From assembly GCA_020429045.1 (NCBI GenBank), contig JAGQLS010000001.1, positions 1-64,000 of the forward strand: a DNA stretch of 64,000 nucleotides, in the 5' to 3' direction. Position numbers and translations under genes: made by a program. Each line of letters begins with the position of its first letter. Positions within the stretch are counted from its first letter, which is position 1. Positions 17,983 through 26,411 of this stretch are shown piece after piece. A model generated the notes under the pieces. That model saw only the letters and a list, made by a program, of their open reading frames with translations. It did no database searches and was not told where the DNA came from. The stretch is from Candidatus Woesebacteria bacterium. Its GTDB lineage: Bacteria > Patescibacteriota > Microgenomatia > UBA1406 > GWC2-37-13.

Positions 17983-18202
17983 ACATCATGAGTTGCAATT
18001 TTTGTAATTCAGATTTGAGAGAAAGATCGATCATGGTTGACCGCGTTTTTATAATGATCCCGGCAATAATATTTTTATCAATAATTTGCTCTACTTCATA
18101 CTCACTAAGATTGGGGATGTGCTGCGTAATTCGTGAGATTTCGTCTTCCCCTAGGCGATATGTGGTGATTATGGTAACTTTTTGTTTGTGTGCACTATCC
18201 AT
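17969..18202 (-). CDS. atpH: ATP synthase delta subunit, C-terminal domain only
   Basis: A 77-aa protein in the atpH position between atpF and atpA. Its sequence matches only the C-terminal half of delta/OSCP: VTIITTYRLGEDEISRI, then the DKNIIAGIIIKTRSTMIDLSLKSELQKL stretch that corresponds to DPsLIGGivvrig..viDgSv. The usual ~105-residue N-terminal helical bundle that caps the alpha3beta3 crown is absent, and there is no room for it: atpF ends 9 bp upstream. Length is 77 aa against a usual ~175-180. The fold call rests on motif and position. Confidence 0.8.
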   Translation of the reverse strand: MDSAHKQKVTIITTYRLGEDEISRITQHIPNLSEYEVEQIIDKNIIAGIIIKTRSTMIDLSLKSELQKLQLMMYETN

Positions 18203-18211
18203 AAGAAATAA

Positions 18212-18718
18212 TTAATTTTCGAGTTTTGTTTTTTCGGGAATATATTTAATAAGGTTTTGAGTAACGGTTTTTTGTGCTTCAGGGCTTAACAAATCCTTGA
18301 GTGCGCTGCTTACAACGATCATGCTTAGGTCAACAATATGTTTTTTCATGTCAGCGTACATTTGTTTACGCTCCTGCTCAATTGAAGCTTTTGCTTCGTC
18401 AATAAGTTTTTGTGCCTCTATTTTTGCTTGAGCAATAAGTTCATCTTTGAGTTTTTGTGCCCGAGTGTTATTTTCCTTGACCGCTTTGTCAAAAGCTTGT
18501 TTTTTTTCTTTCTCAAGAGCAAGATCCTTTGCTTCGAGTTTTGCTTTCCTGTCTTTTAATTCCTCCGCAAGTTTCTCTCGTAATTCCTCTTCTTTCTTTT
18601 TGTTTTGCAAAAATTTTATAAGGGGTGTAGAAATAAACTTTTTAAAAATGAAAAAGAACAAAACAAAACTTACTGCTTGTGAAGCGATGAGCTTAATATC
18701 TATTCCAAGATTTTCCAT
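18212..18718 (-). CDS. atpF: ATP synthase Fo subunit b
   Basis: The 168-aa peripheral stalk: an N-terminal membrane helix (about residues 5-27, ASQAVSFVLFFFIFKKFI), then a long, highly charged coiled-coil rich in Lys, Glu and Ala, ending near KYIPEKTKLEN. Length is typical. It overlaps nothing and sits 8 bp from atpE and 9 bp from atpH. Confidence 0.94.
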   Translation of the reverse strand: MENLGIDIKLIASQAVSFVLFFFIFKKFISTPLIKFLQNKKKEEELREKLAEELKDRKAKLEAKDLALEKEKKQAFDKAVKENNTRAQKLKDELIAQAKIEAQKLIDEAKASIEQERKQMYADMKKHIVDLSMIVVSSALKDLLSPEAQKTVTQNLIKYIPEKTKLEN

Positions 18719-18726
18719 AACTGCGT

Positions 18727-18987
<261 letters not shown>

Positions 18988-18990
18988 TTA

Positions 18991-19932
18991 TTAATGATGT
19001 TTTGCAATGGCGTTGCCGATGAATACACCTGTCAACATAGTAAATACAAGCGCCTGTATAAGACCTACAAATATCTCAAGAAAAAACATAGGAGATGCGA
19101 TGAAAACAAGAAAAACTGGTAAAAGAAAAGGCAATATGGTAAGTAAAACTTCCCCAGCAAAAATATTGCCAAACAAACGGAACGAAAATGAGATAACGTG
19201 TGCAATTTCCTGCAGTATTTCTAATGGTCCAAGAAAGTACATCATGGGATCTTTGAGATTGATATATTTCTTAATATGATCTTTGGCGCCGAGATACTTG
19301 AAACCAAAATATTGGGTAAAAAGAACAGAAATAAGCGCAAGAGCAAGAGTGCTATTGAGGTCAGCTGTGCCGCCGCGAAGGAACGGAACCAATTCGTGGT
19401 GTCCTGATTCTTCCTCCATAGTGTCCGCGTGCATGTTTTCGGCTTCAGACTCTGCTTGCATGGTATCGTGTTCGTCTGTCATCTGGGTAGATTCGTCCAT
19501 CGTTTGTTCTTCGTTCATCATTTTCTCATCCGTCATGCTGTTGTCGTGCATGCCGTCTTGAGCTATCACAGAGGTTGTCATGGAAGGTGAACCGAAGTGA
19601 TAAGGTTTTACTAGCACGGAGCCAACACCCGGGACGAGTCCAGACCAGTTATTGAAAAGTATAAAAAAGAAAAACGCTCCCAAAAGCGGAAAGAAAACAG
19701 CTATTTTATCGTGCAGTAGCGAGACGAACATGTTGTAAATTTCCTCAAAAAAAGCATGGAGTCCATAAAAAAACAAGCTACGCTTTTTTAGCTGCATCTG
19801 ATTGTAATAGTAGCGTGCGAGGAAAAAAAACAGGATGAGGACGATAAAGCTTGTCAAAAGTGAATTCGTTATCTGAAATTGTCCAAAACTTAGGACGGGC
19901 TCAGCTTTTATGCTTATGTGTGGTTGTCCCAT
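18991..19932 (-). CDS. atpB: ATP synthase Fo subunit a with acidic Met/His-rich insert
   Basis: The stator channel subunit, 313 aa. The core is normal: PLLGAFFFFILFNNWSGLVPG, TADLNSTLALALISV, and the essential Arg in ISFSFRLFGNIFAGE. Between these, residues ~118-181 form a low-complexity insert with 10 Met, 5 His and 19 Asp/Glu and only one Lys, ending EEESGHHE. By the topology of known a subunits this loop should lie outside the membrane on the extracytoplasmic side. The start overlaps the upstream gene by 32 bp. Confidence 0.95.
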   Translation of the reverse strand: MGQPHISIKAEPVLSFGQFQITNSLLTSFIVLILFFFLARYYYNQMQLKKRSLFFYGLHAFFEEIYNMFVSLLHDKIAVFFPLLGAFFFFILFNNWSGLVPGVGSVLVKPYHFGSPSMTTSVIAQDGMHDNSMTDEKMMNEEQTMDESTQMTDEHDTMQAESEAENMHADTMEEESGHHELVPFLRGGTADLNSTLALALISVLFTQYFGFKYLGAKDHIKKYINLKDPMMYFLGPLEILQEIAHVISFSFRLFGNIFAGEVLLTILPFLLPVFLVFIASPMFFLEIFVGLIQALVFTMLTGVFIGNAIAKHH

Positions 19933-20203
19933 TCTTTGTAATTAAATATAAATTATAAAAGGAAAATACTAAGCCAATTATAATACCAATGAGCGTTGAG
20001 TTGCGAATGTTTCGTGTGTGTTCAAAATAAAAGCCAATATACGTCAAAATCAGTATTGGCGCTGCTGTGTTTACTATTTCAAAGGCTTTTGATACAGTGT
20101 ACAACGTGCTTGGTGTTTTCGCATCTTTCTGTGTTGTTTTTTTAGAAATCAATTCTCCTTTTTCGTCTATTGTATATATTTTCGCATTTTTTTTGATTAC
20201 CAC
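19901..20203 (-). CDS. AtpZ/AtpI-like small membrane protein
   Basis: A 100-aa protein leading the atp operon. A hydrophilic basic N-terminus of ~45 residues is followed by two membrane helices (about 47-65 and 71-91), the second with GIIIGLVFSFYNLYLI, typical of the AtpZ/AtpI (ATPase gene 1) family that helps c-ring assembly or Mg2+/Ca2+ handling. Its end overlaps atpB by 32 bp, supporting co-translation. Family assignment rests on position and the two-helix pattern. Confidence 0.7.
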   Translation of the reverse strand: MVIKKNAKIYTIDEKGELISKKTTQKDAKTPSTLYTVSKAFEIVNTAAPILILTYIGFYFEHTRNIRNSTLIGIIIGLVFSFYNLYLITKNGTTTHKHKS

Positions 20204-20244
20204 AAGATTGTATCAAAGCATAACTTTCTTTTCAAACATATCTG

Positions 20245-23200
20245 TTATGTATGTTTTCGTAAATCAAGGTTTACTACATTGTCGAGTAAAATCTTCCGCT
20301 CGCTATCTTTATAGCTCACCTTTCCTTTAAATAGGATAACATTATTTATAAGTAAAATGGAATCGAATTTTGCATGAACTTTAGGAAAAACAATAATTTC
20401 AATACTATCTCCACCGTCATTGACAGTCAAAAAACTCATATGATGATTATTCTTTTTCGTACTTACTATTTTTTTTGAAACAATTCTTCCGGCAAAGATA
20501 AAGCTTCTGTTATTGTCCTTTTCACTGATATCTGTAAATTCCTTGGTTACTTTTTTGTCAATAATCTTTTTGTGCTTTTTGAGGGGATCACTGTTTATGA
20601 GAAAACCAAACACTTCTTTTTCGTGTTCAACAAGCGTGGTGTTGTCAAACTCCGGCAGATGAGAAAACGTATCGACTCGTTCTTTATTGAAGTCCTGCGC
20701 TTGGAAAAGACCAAATTGTCCTTTATCTTGTTGTTCTTTAAGTGATGAAATTTGCCGCACGACATGAGGGTAATGTGTCAACAGCGTTGCTTGGTTGCCA
20801 AAGGCACCCAAAGTTCCCGACTTTATGAGGTTTTCTACGCATTTTTTGTTTACTTTGCGCAACTCGACGCGCATAAGAAAATCACTAAACGAGTTAAACG
20901 CTCCATCGGCTTTGCGAGTTTTGAGTATTGAACTTATCGCAGCTGAGCCAACATTTTTTACCGAAGAAAGTCCAAAGCGTATGGCGTTATCTTCGATGGT
21001 AAAATCTTCATCAGATGTATTGATATCTGGAGGAAGAATATCAATATTCATACGCTTGGCATCGTCGATGGCGCGGGACATCTTGACCTCGCGAAGCGGA
21101 CCAGACGTGCCGTGTAGTTCTGCAGTAAGCAGTGCAGTCATAAACTCAACAGGATAGTTTGCTTTCATATAGGCCGTCCAATAGGCAATCAAGCCGTACG
21201 AAGCCGAATGTGGTTTGTTAAATCCATAGGCAGCAAATTTTTCAATAAACCCGAAAATATCCTTTGCTAATTTTTTTGTGTAGCCATTTTTCAACATGCC
21301 GTTGGTAAATTTTTCTTTTCCTTCTTTCATCAATTTCTTTTTCTTTTTTCCGACCGCCATGCGCAACAAATCCGCCTCACTTTTGTCAAAGTCTGCAAGA
21401 GCCACCGCGATATCAATAATTTGTTCTTGATATACCAGAACGCCATAGGTCTCTTCCAGTACCGGCTTCAGATCAGGGTGAATATATTTGATGGTTTTTG
21501 AATTTTTTTTACCTTTAATAAATTCCGGGATAAGATCCATCGGACCAGGTCGGTACAGGGCTACCATAGCGTTTACGTCGGTGATTTTTGATGGCTGTAG
21601 ATCTTTGGCGAGGCGTCTCATACCTGCCGACTCAAGTTGAAAAACACCAATCGTTTTTCCAGAACAAATGAGATCGTAGGTTTTCTTGTCGTTTAAGGGT
21701 ATGTTGTGGAGATCAATTTTTGTTCCTTTCGTTTGTTTAACAAAATTTATAGCCTCTTCCAAGATGGAGAGGTTGCGCAGTCCAAGGATATCGACTTTCA
21801 CTAGTCCTACGGCCTTGTTCTCAGAAACTGCATTCAAGTCTATCGAATACATATCGTACTGAGTGATGATCCGGCCTTCTTTGTTGTCTTTTTGAATTGG
21901 CACATACTCAGTAATCGGTTTGTCGCTTATAACAACTGCCGCAGCATGAACGGAAAAATGTCGCGGAAGTCCCTCGAGCTTAACCGCGATGTCGACAACT
22001 TTTTTTGTCTCTTCTTCGTGGTCATAGGCGTATTTAAATGGTGCTTCTTCATCTAGTGTTTGTGAGAGAGAGCGGTGAAAGCCCTGTTTGGGTGGTGGAA
22101 TCATTTTTGCTATCCGGTCGCCTTGTGAGTAGGTATACCCTAAAGCACGGGCAACGTCGCGGATAGCCATACGCGATTCCATGGTACCAAAGGTTATGAC
22201 TTGCGCAACGTTTTCCTGGCCATACTTTTTTGAAATATAGTCGATCACTTCGTCGCGTCTTCGATCGGAAAAGTCAATATCGATGTCGGGTGGTGTAGGT
22301 CGAGCAGGGTTTAGAAATCGTTCAAAAGGCAGGTTGAAGTCGAGCGGATTGATGTCTGTAATGTTGAGGACATACGAAACAAGGGAACCTGCAGCCGAAC
22401 CGCGGCCCGGACCTACAGCGATTCCTTGTTTTTTAGACCAATTGACCATATCCTGCACAAAGAGAAAGTAGTTTGCATACCCTTTTTGATTGATGATGTC
22501 GAGTTCGTAATCGAGGCGATCGTTCACGGTTTTCTCGTCGTGCTCGGTTACGCGCCCCTTGCATTCGTAGGTCATTTTCCGTAGGAAATCCTCAGGAGTT
22601 GTATTTTTTGGAATATCGTATTTGGGCAAGATAAGCGAGCCGTGAGGAATTTCGAGGTCACATTGTTCTGCTATTTTGAGCGTATTTTCGATTGCTTCCG
22701 GATAGTCGTGGAAATCCCCTGCCATTTCTTTTGGAGACTTGAAATAGTAGTCGGGTACATCAATCATCGACATGGGTCGATCCTTCTCGAAAATCGCACG
22801 TTGGGTTTGGATGCACAAAAGGATTTCCTGTGCATAGGCATCATCTTTGTTTATGTAGTGCACATCGTTTGTTGCAATAAGTGGCAGTGCGTATTTCCTT
22901 GCTAGAGCTACAAGTTTTTTTACAAGTCCCTCGGATTCGTCGATTTGCGGGTGCCGCTGAAGTTCGATATAGAAATTTCCTTCAAAGAGCTCAAGATATT
23001 TTTTTAAGATTTCTTCTGCTTTTTCTTCTTCGTCCCTGAGGAGGTGTTGGGGAATTTCTCCTTGCATGCACCCAGACGTTACGATGAGTCCTTCTCGATA
23101 TTTTTCAAGCAGTTCCCAGTCGACACGCGGCTTGTAATAAAATCCGGTCAGGTTTGCTTCAGAGACAAGTTTCAACAGGTTTTGGTAGCCGGTCAGATTT

Positions 23201-23478
23201 TTGGCAAGAACCAAAAGGTGAAAGCGTTTTTTGTCGATTGCTGTGCTTCTGTCGTTTCTTGTGCGCGTTGCTTTGTAGAGTTCACACCCTATGATGGGTT
23301 TGATGCCTGCGTCCTTTGCCTTGATGTAAAATTTGAACGCACCATACAGCGCTCCGTGGTCGGTAAGTGCGACTGCAGGCATTTTGTATTTTTTTGCGGT
23401 TTCGATGAGATCTTCTATGCGGCACATACCATCAAGAAGTGAGTATGCTGAGTGTACGTGTAGGTGAACAAATGACAT
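20245..23478 (-). CDS. dnaE: DNA polymerase III alpha subunit
   Basis: The replicative polymerase, 1077 aa, of the DnaE1 type. The N-terminal PHP domain begins FVHLHVHSAYSLLDGMCRIEDL with an intact HVH metal motif. The polymerase palm carries PDIDIDFSDRRRDEVI and GRGSAAGSLVSYVL. Helix-hairpin-helix and tau-binding regions follow, and a C-terminal OB fold (FAGRIVSKK..SFLTVNDGGDSIEI) ends the protein. It is slightly shorter than E. coli DnaE (1160 aa). It sits between a nucleotidyltransferase gene and the atp operon, all co-oriented. Confidence 0.97.
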   Translation of the reverse strand: MSFVHLHVHSAYSLLDGMCRIEDLIETAKKYKMPAVALTDHGALYGAFKFYIKAKDAGIKPIIGCELYKATRTRNDRSTAIDKKRFHLLVLAKNLTGYQNLLKLVSEANLTGFYYKPRVDWELLEKYREGLIVTSGCMQGEIPQHLLRDEEEKAEEILKKYLELFEGNFYIELQRHPQIDESEGLVKKLVALARKYALPLIATNDVHYINKDDAYAQEILLCIQTQRAIFEKDRPMSMIDVPDYYFKSPKEMAGDFHDYPEAIENTLKIAEQCDLEIPHGSLILPKYDIPKNTTPEDFLRKMTYECKGRVTEHDEKTVNDRLDYELDIINQKGYANYFLFVQDMVNWSKKQGIAVGPGRGSAAGSLVSYVLNITDINPLDFNLPFERFLNPARPTPPDIDIDFSDRRRDEVIDYISKKYGQENVAQVITFGTMESRMAIRDVARALGYTYSQGDRIAKMIPPPKQGFHRSLSQTLDEEAPFKYAYDHEEETKKVVDIAVKLEGLPRHFSVHAAAVVISDKPITEYVPIQKDNKEGRIITQYDMYSIDLNAVSENKAVGLVKVDILGLRNLSILEEAINFVKQTKGTKIDLHNIPLNDKKTYDLICSGKTIGVFQLESAGMRRLAKDLQPSKITDVNAMVALYRPGPMDLIPEFIKGKKNSKTIKYIHPDLKPVLEETYGVLVYQEQIIDIAVALADFDKSEADLLRMAVGKKKKKLMKEGKEKFTNGMLKNGYTKKLAKDIFGFIEKFAAYGFNKPHSASYGLIAYWTAYMKANYPVEFMTALLTAELHGTSGPLREVKMSRAIDDAKRMNIDILPPDINTSDEDFTIEDNAIRFGLSSVKNVGSAAISSILKTRKADGAFNSFSDFLMRVELRKVNKKCVENLIKSGTLGAFGNQATLLTHYPHVVRQISSLKEQQDKGQFGLFQAQDFNKERVDTFSHLPEFDNTTLVEHEKEVFGFLINSDPLKKHKKIIDKKVTKEFTDISEKDNNRSFIFAGRIVSKKIVSTKKNNHHMSFLTVNDGGDSIEIIVFPKVHAKFDSILLINNVILFKGKVSYKDSERKILLDNVVNLDLRKHT

Positions 23479-23499
23479 GATTTAGATATAAAGTGACAG

Positions 23500-24102
23500 T
23501 TAACTCTCAACACCATACATTAATTCCAAAACTCTGTTGAGTTGTAGTTGTGTTAATTCCGGATCTTCTGTTTGGGAAATCAGATTTATTATAAATTCTT
23601 GGGCTGTACGGATTGCTTCTTCATTGCCAAAATTAATTCCAAAAGGTAAACAAAAAGGGAACACTTCTGTATTGAGAAAACCAAGGTTTGTTGCATTTCT
23701 AGATAGAGTTCTCCCTTGAAGTATGTTTGCATAATGATTTAATTCACTTATGTATGTATGGGGATCATTTGATAAGTTAAGCAAGATCAAACCACCTGAA
23801 TGTGTTTTACAAGGTTTTAAACTATATTTTCCAAAAAATGATGAAATTATATTGGAAGCTCTCCTTGAATTAAATAAAAGTAATTCTCCAGTATCAGTAT
23901 TTAGAACCTCTTTTGCTGCGATTATTCCATAATCTACATCGGAAGAAAATTTATATCTACCCGTGGCTTGCGACCCAAATAAAGTTATTGCATGAAAACC
24001 TGGACATGTTCTCGTAAGTTCATTAGAAGCATTGTGCATTACCCGTTGAACTACAGGATTGATTGTAAAATGATGAGCATCTATTTCTGCTAATGAGTCC
24101 AT
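23500..24102 (-). CDS. Nucleotidyltransferase-domain protein
   Basis: A 200-aa protein with a DNA-polymerase-beta-like nucleotidyltransferase motif: LFGSQATGRYKFSSDVDYGI, giving G43-S44, ten residues, then D55-x-D57. Domains of this kind occur in MNT antitoxins, aminoglycoside adenylyltransferases and tRNA enzymes. No HEPN-domain partner is adjacent, and the C-terminal ~130 residues match nothing I know. It lies 3 bp after the gatB stop and 21 bp before dnaE, so it is probably co-transcribed. The nucleotide acceptor is unknown. Confidence 0.75.
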   Translation of the reverse strand: MDSLAEIDAHHFTINPVVQRVMHNASNELTRTCPGFHAITLFGSQATGRYKFSSDVDYGIIAAKEVLNTDTGELLLFNSRRASNIISSFFGKYSLKPCKTHSGGLILLNLSNDPHTYISELNHYANILQGRTLSRNATNLGFLNTEVFPFCLPFGINFGNEEAIRTAQEFIINLISQTEDPELTQLQLNRVLELMYGVES

Positions 24103-24105
24103 AAA

Positions 24106-25455
24106 TTAATTATTTTTAAAGGATTTTTCAAGCTCAATTCTTACCATACTCGCATCGGCTTTGCCTTTCATTTCGCGCATGGCCTGACCAACCAGGAACA
24201 TGATGACACTTGTTTTGCCTTTTTTGTAATCAGATACTGCTTTTGCATTTCTTGCAAGCACGCGGTCGATTGTATCCTTCAACAATGTAATGTCAGTTTC
24301 CTTAGGCGTAAGGCTCTCGAGCAGCTTTTCTGCAAATTCCTTGGGGGATAGTTTTGTCGATATGCGTTTGTTGATAATCGCATGTGCAATCTTTTGGGCA
24401 AGTTCTTTACGTTTTTCTTTCGCACATTCATTAAGAACTGATTCAAAATATTCCGCAGTGTTTACTGTTCGTGTCAATTGAAATGCGTCGCTATCGCGTA
24501 GGCCATATGAAGAGATAAAGCGCGTCAATCTTGCCAATGGCAGTTCAGGAATATCGCGAGTGATTTTGTCAATTTGTCCTTTTGTATACACAAACGGAGG
24601 AATGTCAGGATCTGAAAAATAACGATAATCTTTTGCCTCTTCTTTTGAACGTTGTGCAAATGTTATTCCCTTGTCCTCATTGTAGCCGCGCGTTTCTTGC
24701 TTGGGCGTTTTTCCTTTTTCAAGGATTGCTGTTTGACGCCTGATCTCAAACTCTATAGCTTTTTTGGCGAAATTGAATGAGTTTATATTTTTCACCTCAA
24801 CTTTGTAATCGGGAAACACGCCGCGCTTGAGCGTAAGAGAAATATTTGGCTCCATGCGCATCGATCCTTCGTCAAGGTTTGCGTCTGAAACATCAAGATA
24901 CGTGATGATTGTGTAAAGTTCCTCTAGAAAAGCCTTTACTTCTTCGGCGCTTTCAAAATCAGGACCGGTGACTATTTCGACAAGCGGTACACCAGATCGA
25001 TTGAAATCAATAAGCGATGTGCTATTTTTATGTGATAATTTTCCTGTATCTTCTTCAAGATGTACGCGCTCTATTCGAAATTTTTTGACATGCGATTGTG
25101 GTGCCTCCTTATTTTTTGCTGGAAAAAATACTTCAACATGACCTTCGCCACAAATAGGTTTATCTAGCTGACTTATTTGATACCCTTTGGGAAGATCGGG
25201 ATAAAAATAGTGTTTCCGATCGAATTTAAAATGGGTATTGAGCTTGCAGTTGAGCGCTTTGCCTATTTTCATAGTCCATTCGATTGCTGTTTTGTTGGGG
25301 ACAGGCAAAGCTCCGGGCAATCCGAGACACACCGGACAGGTGTTGCTATTTGGTTTCATATGAAAATAGTCGGCCGAGCACTGACAAAACATTTTTGATT
25401 TTGTTTTGAGTTCGACATGGATTTCTAGTCCGATGATGGGTATGTATTGAGTCAT
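24106..25455 (-). CDS. gatB: Aspartyl/glutamyl-tRNA amidotransferase subunit B
   Basis: The kinase/tRNA-binding subunit that activates misacylated Glu-tRNA(Gln) or Asp-tRNA(Asn). The 449-aa protein has the diagnostic PIIGLEIHVELKTKSKMFCQC start, a CQC..CPVC zinc cluster, LPKGYQISQLDKPICG, HLEEDTGK, DFNRSGVPLVEIVTGPD and the C-terminal YqeY-like tail (DYKKGKTSVIMFLVGQAMREMKGKAD). It is somewhat short for the family. It is separated from gatCA by a methyltransferase gene in the same direction. Confidence 0.96.
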   Translation of the reverse strand: MTQYIPIIGLEIHVELKTKSKMFCQCSADYFHMKPNSNTCPVCLGLPGALPVPNKTAIEWTMKIGKALNCKLNTHFKFDRKHYFYPDLPKGYQISQLDKPICGEGHVEVFFPAKNKEAPQSHVKKFRIERVHLEEDTGKLSHKNSTSLIDFNRSGVPLVEIVTGPDFESAEEVKAFLEELYTIITYLDVSDANLDEGSMRMEPNISLTLKRGVFPDYKVEVKNINSFNFAKKAIEFEIRRQTAILEKGKTPKQETRGYNEDKGITFAQRSKEEAKDYRYFSDPDIPPFVYTKGQIDKITRDIPELPLARLTRFISSYGLRDSDAFQLTRTVNTAEYFESVLNECAKEKRKELAQKIAHAIINKRISTKLSPKEFAEKLLESLTPKETDITLLKDTIDRVLARNAKAVSDYKKGKTSVIMFLVGQAMREMKGKADASMVRIELEKSFKNN

Positions 25456-25456
25456 G

Positions 25457-25520
25457 ATTCAGTTGTTAGTTGTTAGATAATTAGGAAAAAGTTTAAAGTT
25501 CAAAAATAAAAACGAAAAAA
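25457..25520. repeat. AT-rich mosaic intergenic repeat, copy E
   Basis: Next to the gatB start: contains ttgttagttgttagataa and ttaggaaaaagtttaaag words also found in copies B, C and G. Confidence 0.55.
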
Positions 25521-26381
25521 TCAAAAAGCATCATGTTCATTTTCTGCATAAAAAATAGTATCCCAACTTGCCTGAGGGATGTTCATAAAATCTAAAAAAA
25601 CATCAAGTACGATAGTTGCTGCAAAAAGTAGTGGGTGATTGTCCAGAAAAGGTCCACCAAAGACTACAGCCCCTCTCAAGGAGAAAACTTTAGAAAAACC
25701 AACGTGCATTAATGCTTGTTTGAGTTCGTTATGACTAAAGATATATAAATGCTGTTCCTCCTCTGCGAGCTTGAAAGTTTCTTCTTTTTTGGTGAGATAT
25801 TTTGCTACGATTTCGTTATTTTTATTTGTAATATATTTTTTTAAAAAAAGAAATGGATACTTAATAAAGTTTTTGCTGTTTGGTGTAGAAAGAATGAGAA
25901 ATCCGCCCTTTTTTATGTGTTTTCTTATCTTCTTTAAAATCTCTTTGGGATTATGTACATGTTCAAGAACCTCTGAGCAAATGATGACATCATATTTCGA
26001 CGGGAGATTATCTGTTTCGATATTAAATGTTTTAAATGCAATATTCTTCAGACCCTTGTGCTGTGCGGCCTGTATTCCAAAGTCAACAAAGGGTTTTGAG
26101 ATGTCAAAGCCGGTAAATGATATTTTTGAAGCTTTGTTTGAAAATTCCTGCGCAAGACGGATAAGGGTTGCTCCATTGCCACATCCAATATCACAAACCG
26201 CAACTTTTCTTTCTCCGTTTGCACGTTCTTTCAATAACAATATTGCTTTATTTTCAATGAGTGTTTTTGTTTTTCTCCAAGAATATTCAATAGAGGGAGA
26301 TGCCATGTTTAATTGATTAAACAAAATGTTATATTCACCGTATTTTTTGTATAAATCGACAAAATCGGTAGTTTTTTTCAT
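25521..26381 (-). CDS. Class I SAM-dependent methyltransferase
   Basis: A 286-aa methyltransferase with motif I VAVCDIGCGNGATLI, an acidic residue after strand beta-2 (SFTGFDIS), YDVIICSEVLEHVHNP (motif II) and a post-motif loop GGFLILSTPNS. This is the UbiE/Methyltransf_11-12 pattern. The C-terminus has a hydrophobic stretch (LLFAATIVLDVFLDFMNI) common in envelope-glycan or lipid-linked methyltransferases. It interrupts the gatCAB genes, being 30 bp downstream of gatA. The substrate is unknown. Confidence 0.82.
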   Translation of the reverse strand: MKKTTDFVDLYKKYGEYNILFNQLNMASPSIEYSWRKTKTLIENKAILLLKERANGERKVAVCDIGCGNGATLIRLAQEFSNKASKISFTGFDISKPFVDFGIQAAQHKGLKNIAFKTFNIETDNLPSKYDVIICSEVLEHVHNPKEILKKIRKHIKKGGFLILSTPNSKNFIKYPFLFLKKYITNKNNEIVAKYLTKKEETFKLAEEEQHLYIFSHNELKQALMHVGFSKVFSLRGAVVFGGPFLDNHPLLFAATIVLDVFLDFMNIPQASWDTIFYAENEHDAF

Positions 26382-26411
26382 AAAGGTATAGTTTGTTTGC
26401 TTAAGATGATA

